64,000 nucleotides of DNA, taken from the NCBI RefSeq assembly GCF_008274805.1, contig NZ_CP022579.1, positions 3,100,001 to 3,164,000 on the forward strand, given 5' to 3'. Shown here in pieces: positions 10,190 through 19,540 of this stretch. The notes beneath the pieces were generated by a model. That model was not told where the DNA came from and made no database searches. It was given only the letters and a program-made list of their open reading frames with translations. Position numbers and translations under genes: made by a program. Every line of letters begins with the position of its first letter. The stretch's first letter is position 1. The stretch comes from Oryzomicrobium terrae. GTDB taxonomy: Bacteria > Pseudomonadota > Gammaproteobacteria > Burkholderiales > Rhodocyclaceae.

Positions 10190-13162
10190 ATGGATACCCC
10201 CACGCCGCCCCGGATGACTTCCGACGTGAAATCCAACCGTCCGATCCCGCTTCTCCACCCGGCCGCCCTGCAGGTCGCCCTGGGTTACGCCCTGGCCGCC
10301 CTGGCCTGGATCGCCCTGTCCGACTATGTGCTGGATCTCCTGGCGCCGCCCAGGGCCATGGGCGCCCTGCAGAGCCTCAAGGGCGGTATCTTCGTCCTGC
10401 TCACCTCCCTGCTGCTCTACCGCCTGGTCTATCGCCACCTGCCCGGCCGTAACGAAGCCCAGACTTGGCCGCGGCAACGGCTGTGGCGGCCGATTCTCTT
10501 TTACCTGGCCTTCGCCACAGCCCTGAGCGCCCTGGCCTTCAACATTTACCGCGCCGCCGAACAAGGCATCGACGAGGCGGTTGCCCGGGACCTGGATGCG
10601 ATCGCCCAGCTCAAGACCGACCAAATCGCCCGCTGGCTCAACGAACGCCAGAGCGACGCCCGGGCCATCGGCCTCAATCCCCTGTTCATCACCGCCATCG
10701 AAGACTGGCAGCACACCCCGGCCGACGCCAAGGCACGTGCACGGTTGAACGGCGCGCTACGGGCCTACCGCAACGCCCTCGGCTACCGGGAACTCCACCT
10801 GCTCGACTCGACCGGCCAGCGCGTACTGTTCACCACCGCTGCCACCGCGCCGACCGCCGCCGAGCTCGCCATCGAAACCCGCGGCCTGACCCAGAACCAG
10901 CCGACCCTGACCGACTTCCATTACCGGGGCCAGGACAGCCAGCGCCACATCGCCCTGGCCCTGTCCTTTCCCATCCTGGACTCAGAAGAGCGCCCCCTGG
11001 CCATCCTGTACCTGGAAATTGCCCCGGAACGGGAGCTCTACCCCACCCTGCTGCAATGGCCCACTCCCAGCCGATCCGCCGAAACCCTGCTGGTCAGCCA
11101 GGACGGCCAACAGATCGTCTACCTGAGCGATACCCGGCTGGCACCGGACATGGCCCTGCGCCTGCGCACGTCGGTCGATGACGACCGGCTCCTGGCCGCC
11201 CAGCTCATCCGGAGTGCCACCAAGCCGCTACGCGCCCTCGACTACCGCCACGTTCCGGTGATCGGCGTCGGACGCAACATTCCGGGCACGTCCTGGCTGC
11301 TCATCACCAAGATCGACAGCGACGAAGCCTTCAGCCGGCTAACCCTGGTGGGCAAGCTGACCGCCCTGATCCTGGCCGCCCTACTGCTCGGCACCGCCTT
11401 CGCCGGCATTCTCTACTGGCGCGGTCTGATGGCCCGCCAGCGCGCCGACCAGGAGCAGCACCGGCTGCAGCAGGAAGCCCTGCGCGAGCACTACGCCCTG
11501 CTCGCCAAGTACGCCAACGACATCATCTACCTGGCCGACGCCCAGGGCCGGCTGGTGGAAGGCAATGACCGGGCCCTGGCCGCCTACGGCCGGACCCGCG
11601 AAGAATTCCTCGCCCTCACCCTGCCCCAGTTGCGTGCCGACAGCACCCGGGCCGAACTGCCGGCGCTGCTGGAGCGCCTGTGGCGCGAGCACCACCTGAT
11701 CTACGAAACCGTGCATCAGCACCGCGACGGTACCCCCTTTCCGGTCGAAGTCAGTACCCGGGCGCTGAACATCGAGGGGCAGCGCTTCCTTCATGCCGTG
11801 GTGCGCGACATCAGCGAGCGCAAGGCCGCCGAGGCGCGCATCGATTTTCTCGCCGGCCACGACGCCCTGACCGGCCTGCCCAACCGCAGCCTGCTCGCCG
11901 ACCGGGCCCACCTGGTGCTCGACCTGGCGCACCGCTCCGCCAGCCCAGTGGCCCTGATCTACCTGGATCTGGACCGTTTCCAGGCGATCAACGACTCCCT
12001 CGGCCATAACCTGGGCGACCAGCTCCTCCAGGAAGTCGCCCGGCGGCTGCAAAGCCAGATAAGGGCCGCGGACACCCTGGCCCGCCTCGGCGGCGACGAA
12101 TTCGCCCTGTTGCTGCCGGACACCGGCGCCGACGGCGCGGCCCACATCGCTGGCAAGCTGCAGCAGGCCCTGGCCACCCCGATCGCCCTCGACGGCCATA
12201 CCCTGCGCATTTCGGTCAGCCAGGGGATCAGCCTCTACCCGCTCGACGCGGAAACCTACTCCGACCTGGTGCGCAACGCCGACGCCGCCCTGCTCGCCGC
12301 CAAGAACGCCGGGCGCAACGGCTACCGTTTCTACGAGGCGGCCATGAACGCCCGCATCGCCGACCAGCTGGCGCTGGAAATGGACCTGCGCGAGGCCCTG
12401 GAGAACAACGCCCTGCATCTGCACTTCCAGCCCCAGTTCACCCTGAACGAGGCCCGCCTGGTCGGGGCTGAGGTGCTGCTGCGCTGGAACCACCCGGTGC
12501 ACGGTCCGATCTCGCCGGCGCGCTTCATCCCGGTCGCCGAGGAAACCGGCCTGATCCTGCCCCTGGGCGCCTGGGTGCTGCGCCAGGCGTGCCAGCAATG
12601 GCGCATCTGGCACGAGGCCGGGCTGAACCCGCCGCCCCTGGCGGTGAACCTCTCCGCCGCCCAATTCCAGGCCAGCGGCCTGCCCGAGGAAGTCGCCGCA
12701 GTCCTGGCCGAAACCGGCATGCCGGCGACCAGCCTGGAACTGGAGCTGACCGAGACCATCGTCGCCGAAGACGCGGAGCGGGCCGAAACGACCATGCACC
12801 GCCTTGCCGATCTGGGCATCCACCTGTCGATCGACGACTTCGGCACGGGCTATTCGAGCCTGGCCTACCTGCGCCGTTTCCCGTTGCACAAGTTGAAGAT
12901 CGACCAGTCGTTCGTGCGCGAACTGGCCAACGCCGGCGGCAGCGACGTGATCGTCATCGCCATCATCCAGCTGGGTAAGGCCCTCGGCCTGACGGTCATC
13001 GCCGAGGGGGTCGAAACCCCGGCCCAGCGCGACTTCCTGCACCAGCAGGGGTGCGACGAGGTACAGGGCTACCTGTTCGGCCGGCCCATTCCGGCCGACC
13101 AATTCACCGCCCTCCTCGGCACGCCCGCCCCGGCCCCCGCCGCCAACCGGCTCTCGTCCTAG
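10190..13162 (+). CDS. Membrane GGDEF-EAL protein with periplasmic and PAS sensors
   Basis: A 990-residue c-di-GMP enzyme. The order is: two membrane-proximal hydrophobic stretches near residues 25-50 and 100-120, a periplasmic sensor region (about 120-380), a membrane helix near 386-410, a PAS domain (about 435-550), GGDEF (about 555-720) and EAL (about 735-985). The GGDEF motif is intact (LGGDEFALLL). In the EAL domain the signature reads EVL, and the metal and catalytic residues look kept (NLSAAQF, ELTET, DDFGTG, KIDQSF, AEGVET, QGYLFG). It could therefore make or break c-di-GMP. It closely follows the lactate dehydrogenase gene. Confidence 0.92.
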   Translation: MDTPTPPRMTSDVKSNRPIPLLHPAALQVALGYALAALAWIALSDYVLDLLAPPRAMGALQSLKGGIFVLLTSLLLYRLVYRHLPGRNEAQTWPRQRLWRPILFYLAFATALSALAFNIYRAAEQGIDEAVARDLDAIAQLKTDQIARWLNERQSDARAIGLNPLFITAIEDWQHTPADAKARARLNGALRAYRNALGYRELHLLDSTGQRVLFTTAATAPTAAELAIETRGLTQNQPTLTDFHYRGQDSQRHIALALSFPILDSEERPLAILYLEIAPERELYPTLLQWPTPSRSAETLLVSQDGQQIVYLSDTRLAPDMALRLRTSVDDDRLLAAQLIRSATKPLRALDYRHVPVIGVGRNIPGTSWLLITKIDSDEAFSRLTLVGKLTALILAALLLGTAFAGILYWRGLMARQRADQEQHRLQQEALREHYALLAKYANDIIYLADAQGRLVEGNDRALAAYGRTREEFLALTLPQLRADSTRAELPALLERLWREHHLIYETVHQHRDGTPFPVEVSTRALNIEGQRFLHAVVRDISERKAAEARIDFLAGHDALTGLPNRSLLADRAHLVLDLAHRSASPVALIYLDLDRFQAINDSLGHNLGDQLLQEVARRLQSQIRAADTLARLGGDEFALLLPDTGADGAAHIAGKLQQALATPIALDGHTLRISVSQGISLYPLDAETYSDLVRNADAALLAAKNAGRNGYRFYEAAMNARIADQLALEMDLREALENNALHLHFQPQFTLNEARLVGAEVLLRWNHPVHGPISPARFIPVAEETGLILPLGAWVLRQACQQWRIWHEAGLNPPPLAVNLSAAQFQASGLPEEVAAVLAETGMPATSLELELTETIVAEDAERAETTMHRLADLGIHLSIDDFGTGYSSLAYLRRFPLHKLKIDQSFVRELANAGGSDVIVIAIIQLGKALGLTVIAEGVETPAQRDFLHQQGCDEVQGYLFGRPIPADQFTALLGTPAPAPAANRLSS

Positions 13163-13210
13163 CCCCTCCTCGCCAGGCCGCGCCAGTCGGCCATCTCCAG
13201 CAGGCCACCC

Positions 13211-13282
13211 CCAAGACCCGCGTGGTTGCTTGTTCTCCACGGCGGCACCTTGAAGATCGAGCATTGGCGCGCCTTTCCAGCC
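13211..13282 (+). repeat. REPIN-like 72-bp repeat, copy A
   Basis: This is one of five related 70-72 bp elements. The left arm contains ACCCGCGTGG, the centre CCTTGAAGATCGAG, and the right end ATTGGCGCGCCTTTCCAGCC. The reverse complement of the right arm (GCGCGCCAAT..CTCGATC) matches the left arm of other copies, so the unit is a pair of inverted repeats. It lies in the 320-bp gap (13163-13482) after the GGDEF-EAL gene. The rest of that gap has no recognisable gene. Confidence 0.75.
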
Positions 13283-13482
13283 TGCCACACGACTAGCGCG
13301 CCCCGGCGAACCGCGCCAACTGCTGCAACGCAACGTTACGACCGCGGCGAAGTCCAATACAGTGTCCCCGCCGCCCACCCGCGGCACTTCACACAATGGC
13401 CGGCAGCGCCCACAAGGTGCTGACCGAATCGCTAACCCCCGCCGCCCCGTCGCTCACGGGACGGATCATCGGAGGAGACACC

Positions 13483-16400
13483 ATGAGCGATCTCTCGTCC
13501 TTCACCCTCGAGGACAAATACACCGTCACGTCCGGACGGATCTACCTCACCGGCATCCAGGCCCTGGTCCGCCTGCCCATGTTGCAGCGGCTGCGCGACG
13601 AGGCCGCCGGGCTCAACACCGCCGGCTTCATTTCCGGCTACCGGGGCAGCCCCCTGGGCGGGCTCGACCAGACCCTGTGGAAGGCCAAGGCCCATCTCGA
13701 ACGCCAGCACATCGTCTTTCAACCCGGCATCAACGAAGACCTGGCCGCCACCGCGGTGTGGGGCAGCCAGCAGGTCGGCCTGACCCCGGGGGCCAAGTAC
13801 GACGGGGTGTTCGGCATGTGGTACGGCAAGGGCCCCGGCGTGGACCGCTGCGGCGACGTCTTCCGCCACGCCAACGCCGCCGGCAGTTCCCGCTACGGCG
13901 GGGTGCTGGTGGTGGCCGGCGACGACCACGCCGCAAAGTCCTCGACCCTGCCGCACCAAACCGAGCACATTTTCAAAGCGGTGATGATGCCGGTGCTCTA
14001 CCCGGCCAACGTCCAGGAGTACCTGGAGCTGGGCCTGCACGGCTGGGCGATGAGCCGCTATTCCGGCTGCTGGGTCGCCTTCAAGGCCTTGGCCGACACG
14101 GTGGAAACCTCGGCCTCGGTGAACGTCGATCCCTTCGCCGTGGACATCCGCCTGCCCAGCGACTACGCCCTGCCCGAAGGCGGCCTCAACATCCGCTGGC
14201 CCGACCCGCCGCTGCAGCAGGAAGCCCGCCTCACCCACCACAAGCTCTATGCCGCCCTGGCCTACGCCCGTGCCAACCGGCTCAACCGGGTGGTGCTCGA
14301 TTCCCCGGCGCCGCGTCTGGGCATCCTCACCGCCGGCAAGTCCTACCTGGACGTGATGCAGGCCCTCGACGAGCTGGGCATCGACGCCGAGCTGGCGGCC
14401 CAGATCGGCCTGCGCGTATTCAAGGTGGCCATGGTCTGGCCCCTGGAATCCGACGGGGTTCGCCGCTTCGCCGAGGGACTGGAAGAGATCCTGGTGGTGG
14501 AAGAAAAACGCCAGATGCTCGAGTACCAGCTCAAGGAGGAGCTCTACAACTGGCGCGAGGACGTGCGCCCGCGCATCGTCGGCAAGTTCGACGAGAAGGG
14601 CGAATGGGCCCAGATTCCCAAGGCCAACGGCATCGTGGACCACGGCGAGTGGCTGCTGCCGGCGGCCGGCGAATTGTCGGTGGCGCGCATCGCCCAGGTG
14701 ATCGCCCAGCGCATCGAGCGTTTCTTCACCTCGCCGGTGATCGAGGCGCGGCTGAAGCTGATCGAGGCCAAGCAAAAATCCCTGGAAACGCCGCTGGTGC
14801 TGGTCGAGCGCAAGCCCACCTTCTGCTCCGGCTGCCCGCACAACACCTCGACCAGGCTGCCCGAGGGCTCCCGGGCCCTGGCCGGCATCGGCTGCCACTA
14901 CATGGCCACCTGGATGCCGGACCGCACCACCACCACCTTCACCCACATGGGTGGCGAGGGCGTGCCATGGGTCGGCCAGGCGCCCTTCACCGCCGAGAAG
15001 CACATCTTCGCCAACCTGGGCGACGGCACCTACTTCCACTCCGGGGTGCTGGCGATCCGCCAGGCGGTCGCCGCCAAGGTGCCCATCACCTACAAGATCC
15101 TCTACAACGACGCCGTGGCCATGACCGGCGGCCAGCCCATCGACGGCACCCTGACGGTACCCCAGCTGACCCGTCAGCTGGAGGCCGAAGGCATCGCCAG
15201 GATCGTCATCGTCACCGACGAACCGGAGAAGTACGCCGGCGTCACCGGCCTGGCCACCCCGGGCGGCCAGCCGATCCCGATCCGCCACCGGGATGAGCTG
15301 GATGCGGTGCAGCGCGAGCTGCGCGACTACCCGGCCCCCTCGATCCTCATCTACGACCAGACCTGCGCCACCGAGAAGCGCCGTCGGCGCAAGCGGGGCA
15401 AGATGATCGACCCGCCCAAGCGCGCCTTCATCAACGAGCTGGTGTGCGAGGGCTGCGGCGATTGCTCCCGGGAATCGAGCTGCATGTCGGTGGTGCCGGT
15501 GGAAACGGACTTCGGCCGCAAGCGCGCCATCGACCAGTCCTCGTGCAACAAGGACTTCTCCTGCCTGCGCGGTTTCTGCCCGTCTTTCGTCACCGTCGAA
15601 GGTGGCACCTTGAAAAAGGGCCGCGCCGTAGCCGGCGCCCAGGCGGACTTCCCCGAACCGCCCCTGCCTGAGCTGGCCGCCACGGCCCGGCCGTTCAACC
15701 TGCTGGTGACCGGCGTCGGCGGCACCGGGGTGGTGACCCTGGGCGCCCTGATCGGCATTGCCGCCCACCTGGACGGCAAGGGCATTTCGGTGCTCGACAT
15801 GACCGGGCTGGCGCAGAAATTCGGCGCCGTGTTCTCCCACATCCGCATCGCCGACCGGCCCGAGGACATCCACGCCACGCGCATCGCTACCGGCGAGGCG
15901 GATGCGGTGCTGGGGGGCGACCTGATCGTTACCGCAGGCAGCGAGGCCCTATCGAAGATGCGCGAGGGCACTACCCGGGTGGTGGCCAACGTGGCCGAGG
16001 CCCCGACCTCGGACTTCCTCCTCAACCCCAACTGGCAGCCCCCCACCGCCAAGCTCGACCAGCGCCTGGAAGACACGGTGGGTGAAGGTAACGTCTGGTT
16101 CCTCGACGCCCAGAAACTGGCCACGGCGCTGATGGGCGATGCGCTGTACACCAACATGTTCCTGCTCGGTTTTGCCTGGCAGAAGGGCCTGGTACCCCTC
16201 TCCCTGGCGGCCCTGAGCCGGGCCATCGAGCTGAACGGCACGGCGGTGGAGAAGAACCTGGCAGCCTTCCTCTGGGGTCGCCGCGCCGCCACCGACCTGG
16301 CGGCGGTGCAACGCATCGCCGAACCGCCCGAGGTGGTCCACCTCCACCCGAGCCAGTCCCTGGACGACCTGGTGGCGAGCCGCGTGGCCTTCCTCACCGC

Positions 16401-17046
16401 CTACCAGAACGCCGCCTATGCCGAACGCTACCGCCGCCTGGTGGAGCAGGTGCGGGCCGCCGAGGCCTCCTTGGGTGGCACAGCCTTGAGCGAAGCGGTC
16501 GCCCGCTACTACTTCAAGGTGCTGGCCATCAAGGATGAGTACGAGGTGGCCCGGCTGTATACCGACGGAACCTTCACCGAACGCCTCCAGGAAGTGTTCG
16601 AGGGCGTCCCGGGCAAGGACTACCAGGTGCACGCCTATCTGGCGCCGCCCCTGTGGGCCAAACCCGACCCGGTCACCGGCAAGATCAAGAAGCGCCAGTA
16701 CGGCCCCTGGATCTGGCCGGCGCTGAAAGTGCTGGCGCGGCTGCGCTTCCTGCGCGGCACGGCGCTGGACATCTTCGCCCGCAGCGCCGACCGGCGTCTG
16801 GAGTTGCAGCAGCTGGCCGACTACGAGGCCGATGTGGCGCTGATCCTGGCCAACCTCGGGACGGATCGCCGCGAAACGGCCCTGGCCCTGGCGCGCCTGC
16901 CCGAGCAGATCCGCGGTTATGGCCACATCCGTGCCGCCACCGCCCGTCCCGTCGAAGCAGAGCGGGCCCGGCTGCGCGCGGCCTTGACGGCCCCGGCCCA
17001 ACCCCCGGCATCCCGCCCGGTCCCGGTACGCGTGGTCGCTGCCTGA
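13483..17046 (+). CDS. Fused indolepyruvate:ferredoxin oxidoreductase
   Basis: This thiamine-diphosphate and Fe-S enzyme oxidatively decarboxylates aryl-pyruvates (indolepyruvate, phenylpyruvate) to aryl-acetyl-CoA, reducing ferredoxin. At 1187 residues it is a natural fusion of IorA and IorB, the usual form in betaproteobacteria. The N-terminal pyrimidine-binding part contains FISGYRGSPLGGLDQTL. The TPP part contains CSGCPHNTS and LGDGTYFHSG. A cysteine-rich ferredoxin-like segment (CEGCGDCSRESSC) lies near residue 655, and the gamma domain with VTGVGGTGVVTLG starts near 745. The ATG at 13483 has a GGAGGAGA ribosome-binding site. A large inverted repeat follows the stop. Confidence 0.93.
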   Translation: MSDLSSFTLEDKYTVTSGRIYLTGIQALVRLPMLQRLRDEAAGLNTAGFISGYRGSPLGGLDQTLWKAKAHLERQHIVFQPGINEDLAATAVWGSQQVGLTPGAKYDGVFGMWYGKGPGVDRCGDVFRHANAAGSSRYGGVLVVAGDDHAAKSSTLPHQTEHIFKAVMMPVLYPANVQEYLELGLHGWAMSRYSGCWVAFKALADTVETSASVNVDPFAVDIRLPSDYALPEGGLNIRWPDPPLQQEARLTHHKLYAALAYARANRLNRVVLDSPAPRLGILTAGKSYLDVMQALDELGIDAELAAQIGLRVFKVAMVWPLESDGVRRFAEGLEEILVVEEKRQMLEYQLKEELYNWREDVRPRIVGKFDEKGEWAQIPKANGIVDHGEWLLPAAGELSVARIAQVIAQRIERFFTSPVIEARLKLIEAKQKSLETPLVLVERKPTFCSGCPHNTSTRLPEGSRALAGIGCHYMATWMPDRTTTTFTHMGGEGVPWVGQAPFTAEKHIFANLGDGTYFHSGVLAIRQAVAAKVPITYKILYNDAVAMTGGQPIDGTLTVPQLTRQLEAEGIARIVIVTDEPEKYAGVTGLATPGGQPIPIRHRDELDAVQRELRDYPAPSILIYDQTCATEKRRRRKRGKMIDPPKRAFINELVCEGCGDCSRESSCMSVVPVETDFGRKRAIDQSSCNKDFSCLRGFCPSFVTVEGGTLKKGRAVAGAQADFPEPPLPELAATARPFNLLVTGVGGTGVVTLGALIGIAAHLDGKGISVLDMTGLAQKFGAVFSHIRIADRPEDIHATRIATGEADAVLGGDLIVTAGSEALSKMREGTTRVVANVAEAPTSDFLLNPNWQPPTAKLDQRLEDTVGEGNVWFLDAQKLATALMGDALYTNMFLLGFAWQKGLVPLSLAALSRAIELNGTAVEKNLAAFLWGRRAATDLAAVQRIAEPPEVVHLHPSQSLDDLVASRVAFLTAYQNAAYAERYRRLVEQVRAAEASLGGTALSEAVARYYFKVLAIKDEYEVARLYTDGTFTERLQEVFEGVPGKDYQVHAYLAPPLWAKPDPVTGKIKKRQYGPWIWPALKVLARLRFLRGTALDIFARSADRRLELQQLADYEADVALILANLGTDRRETALALARLPEQIRGYGHIRAATARPVEAERARLRAALTAPAQPPASRPVPVRVVAA

Positions 17047-17047
17047 C

Positions 17048-17086
17048 GGCGGGTGCCCGGTCGCCTCAGGGGGCCGGGCACCCGCC
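17048..17086 (+). terminator. Stem-loop after the oxidoreductase gene
   Basis: A perfect 13-bp inverted repeat (GGCGGGTGCCCGG / CCGGGCACCCGCC) with a 13-base loop begins just after the stop codon. No T-run follows, so it may be an mRNA end-protecting or Rho-assisted structure, not a classic intrinsic terminator. Confidence 0.6.
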
Positions 17087-17143
17087 GGCACGACCGCGCA
17101 GGGAGCTTGCGACAACGGGCATGCGGAGCGAGGGGGGCGCCGG

Positions 17144-17149
17144 TACAAT
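17144..17149 (+). promoter_or_regulatory. Possible -10 box close to the methyltransferase start
   Basis: TACAAT ends only eight bases before the ATG at 17158, so a transcript from it would start at or next to the start codon. No good -35 box is visible. The same arrangement occurs in front of the AEC transporter gene. Confidence 0.4.
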
Positions 17150-17157
17150 CGCCGCCC

Positions 17158-18030
17158 ATGTCTGCTCCCTCCCAACTCCCGCCCGACGACGCTGGCACCC
17201 CGCCCGACACGAACGCTGTCAGCGATGTCCCGGCACCGGCCGACGCGACCCCCTACCCTTCCCCGCGCCGTCAACTGGCGCTCCAGGGCGGCGCCATCTT
17301 CCTGGTGCTATGCATCGCCGTACCCACCTTCGGCCTGGGCAACACCCCCTGGCCCTGGGGCGGCATCGCTGCGGCCATCGGCGCTACGGCCCTGGGCCTG
17401 GCCTTCCTCACCCGCCAGCCCTGGTGGTGGAAGCTGATCCACGCCCTGTTCTTCCCCCTGGCCTGGGCCGTTTCCGGGCTGGGCATCGATCCGGGCTGGT
17501 TCCTGTTGGCCGCCATCGTTCTATTGTTGATCTACCGCGGCGCCCTGACCGGCCAGATCCCCCTGTTCCTGTCCAACCGGGCCACGGTGGCGGCCCTGGC
17601 CGAACATCTGCCGCCGGGCGCGCGGGTGGTGGATCTGGGCGCCGGCATCGGCAGCGTAGTCTTTCCCCTGGCGGCATTGCGCCCGGACCTGCACCTGCGC
17701 GGTGTGGAAAACGCCCCCCTGGCCTGGTTCATCGGCCGCGTACGCCAGGCCCTGGGCCCGCACCGGGCAAATGTCGCCTGGCAATTCGGCAGTCTGTGGG
17801 ATGAACGGCTGGAGGCGGTGGATGTGGTCTATGCCTTCCTCTCCCCGGCGCCGATGGCAGCCTTGTGGGACAAGGTACAGGCGGAGTTGCCGCCGGGCGG
17901 CAGGCTGGTGTCGAACAGTTTTCCGGTACCGGACGCCACGCCCGAGCAGGAGGTGGTCGCCGGCGGCGATCATGGCCGCCACCTGTTCTTCTACCGGGTC
18001 GGGGCGGAGAGGGTCGAGGCGGAGGAATAG
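17158..18030 (+). CDS. Membrane-anchored class I methyltransferase
   Basis: The 290-residue protein has about four membrane helices in the first 135 residues (for example LALQGGAIFLVLCIAVPTF and WFLLAAIVLLLIYRG). A SAM-dependent methyltransferase fold follows, with motif I VVDLGAGIGSV near residue 160. The substrate is unknown. The order (membrane anchor, then Rossmann-type domain) resembles small class I methyltransferases found next to housekeeping genes in betaproteobacteria. The start is the ATG at 17158. No Shine-Dalgarno sequence is visible, in line with a leaderless mRNA. Confidence 0.75.
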   Translation: MSAPSQLPPDDAGTPPDTNAVSDVPAPADATPYPSPRRQLALQGGAIFLVLCIAVPTFGLGNTPWPWGGIAAAIGATALGLAFLTRQPWWWKLIHALFFPLAWAVSGLGIDPGWFLLAAIVLLLIYRGALTGQIPLFLSNRATVAALAEHLPPGARVVDLGAGIGSVVFPLAALRPDLHLRGVENAPLAWFIGRVRQALGPHRANVAWQFGSLWDERLEAVDVVYAFLSPAPMAALWDKVQAELPPGGRLVSNSFPVPDATPEQEVVAGGDHGRHLFFYRVGAERVEAEE

Positions 18031-18120
18031 CCCCACAACTCAGCGTGCTCAACCGGGCATGGCTCGGGCCTCAGAGCCCCGGCGCCCACGGCTGGAGCAG
18101 CCAGGGGCGGTGCGCCTCCG

Positions 18121-18771
18121 TTACAGCTGGATACCGTAACGGCTGGCGGTGACCAGGGCCTGGGTGCGGCTGGAGACGCCGAGGGCTTTGAAGATGGCGG
18201 TGATGTGGATTTTCACCGTGCCCTCGGACAGCCCCAGAATCTGGGCGATATCCCGGTTCGACTTGCCCCGGGCCATCAGGCCGAGCACTTCGGCCTGCCG
18301 TTCGGTCAGGCCGTAGTCGGCGGGGGAGGCGTCCTTGCCCACCTGCCCCGGGGGCGCATCGACCAGGGGACGCTGCAGCGGTGCCCGGCTGGGGGTGAAG
18401 ATCTGCCCCTCAAGCACCAGGCGCAGCGCGGCGAGCAGGGCTTCGGAAGAATAGGACTTGGGCACGAAACCCGAGGCGCCGACCTTCAGGGCACGGGTCA
18501 CTGTATGGGTATCGTCGTAAGCGGACACGATGACCACCGGCAGCGCCGGAAAGCGCTCGCGGAACATGGTCAGGCAGCTCATGCCCTCGACCCCGGGCAG
18601 GGCCAGGTCGAGCAGCACCAGGTCCAGGTCGGGATTGGCCTCGACAATGGCCATGCCGAGCACGCAATCGCCGGCCTCGAACACCTCGACCTCGTCGTCC
18701 AACTGGCGCACCACGTTCGCCAAGCCTTCGCGAACGAGAGCGTGGTCTTCAATGACGATCAACTTGAGCAT
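18121..18771 (-). CDS. NarL/FixJ-type response regulator
   Basis: A 216-residue two-component regulator. The receiver domain (residues 1-120) has the acidic pair E8-D9, the phosphoacceptor D55 (LVLLDLALPG) and K104 (GFVPKSYSS). A LuxR-type helix-turn-helix follows from about 145 (LTERQAEVLGLMARGKSNRD, then SEGTVKIHITAIFKAL). No sensor kinase is adjacent, so it is an orphan in this window. It is transcribed away from phaM across a 135-bp gap. Its target genes are not predictable from the sequence. Confidence 0.93.
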   Translation of the reverse strand: MLKLIVIEDHALVREGLANVVRQLDDEVEVFEAGDCVLGMAIVEANPDLDLVLLDLALPGVEGMSCLTMFRERFPALPVVIVSAYDDTHTVTRALKVGASGFVPKSYSSEALLAALRLVLEGQIFTPSRAPLQRPLVDAPPGQVGKDASPADYGLTERQAEVLGLMARGKSNRDIAQILGLSEGTVKIHITAIFKALGVSSRTQALVTASRYGIQL

Positions 18772-18906
18772 GGCACCACCCGGTCAACCCATTCATGACG
18801 TTTGATTTGCTGCGATTGTATCACCCCGGCCCCTCTCGCCGCTGCTTGTCGCCGTGATGATTGGGTTACTATGACAATTCCAACTTCAGACCAGGAGGCC
18901 TACGCC

Positions 18907-19437
18907 ATGTCCGACCCCATTTCCGCCTCTGATCCCATGGAATTCATGCGCAACATGTGGGGGCAGCTGGGTTTCTCCCTGCCCGGCATGGTGGCGCCGA
19001 CCCTGGATGTGGATGAACTGGAAAAGCGCATCAAGGATCTGAAGGCGGTCGAAGGCTGGCTGCGCATGAACCTGTCGATGCTGCAGCTGACCATCCAGGG
19101 CCTGGAAATGCAGCATTCCACCCTAGGCGCCGTGCGCGCCATGGGCAACCTGGCCCAGGCCAACGCCGCCCCGGAGAGCGCCGCGCCCGGCGCAGGCGAC
19201 GCCGCCGGCCAGGCCTTCACCGACGCGGCCACCCAAGCGGCGCTGTGGCCCTTCAATCTGATGAGCCAGATGCAGAGCCAGTTCCAGGCCCACGTTCAGG
19301 ATCAACTCGATCAGCACGCGCCCGCCACCCAGCCTGCGGAGCAAGCCCCTCCTCCGACCAAGAAAGCGGCGACGAACAAAGCGGCTGCCAAGCCGGCAGC
19401 GAGCAAGAACGGTAGCAGCGGTCGCAAAGGGAGCTAA
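18907..19437 (+). CDS. phaM: PhaM-type polyhydroxyalkanoate granule protein
   Basis: This 176-residue protein resembles PhaM of Cupriavidus, which activates the PHB synthase PhaC and ties granules to the nucleoid. The N-terminal segment (MEFMRNMWGQLGFSLPGM, then a helical region around LDVDELEKRIKDLKAVEGWL) is the family hallmark. The alanine/lysine-rich tail (TKKAATNKAAAKPAASK) is histone H1-like and suits DNA binding. The start at 18907 has a strong AGGAGG site. No phaC, phaB or phasin gene is present here, so function rests on similarity. A clear terminator follows. Confidence 0.8.
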   Translation: MSDPISASDPMEFMRNMWGQLGFSLPGMVAPTLDVDELEKRIKDLKAVEGWLRMNLSMLQLTIQGLEMQHSTLGAVRAMGNLAQANAAPESAAPGAGDAAGQAFTDAATQAALWPFNLMSQMQSQFQAHVQDQLDQHAPATQPAEQAPPPTKKAATNKAAAKPAASKNGSSGRKGS

Positions 19438-19516
19438 GTCCGCCAGGGCCGCGATTCCACATCGGTTTCATGCCGTGGGCAACCTGGCCGCTCTACCCAC
19501 CACCATGCGTGACTAG

Positions 19517-19540
19517 GCCCGGGAAATTCCCGGGCTTTTT
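19517..19540 (+). terminator. Intrinsic terminator after phaM
   Basis: A perfect palindrome GCCCGGGAAATTCCCGGGC is followed by TTTTT, 80 bases after the phaM stop. It ends at the stop of the convergent AEC transporter gene. Confidence 0.85.

Noticed and set aside
11381-15873. Two minus-strand open frames of 671 and 813 codons
   Set aside because: They are antisense to the GGDEF-EAL and oxidoreductase genes, both full of conserved motifs. They are composition shadows.
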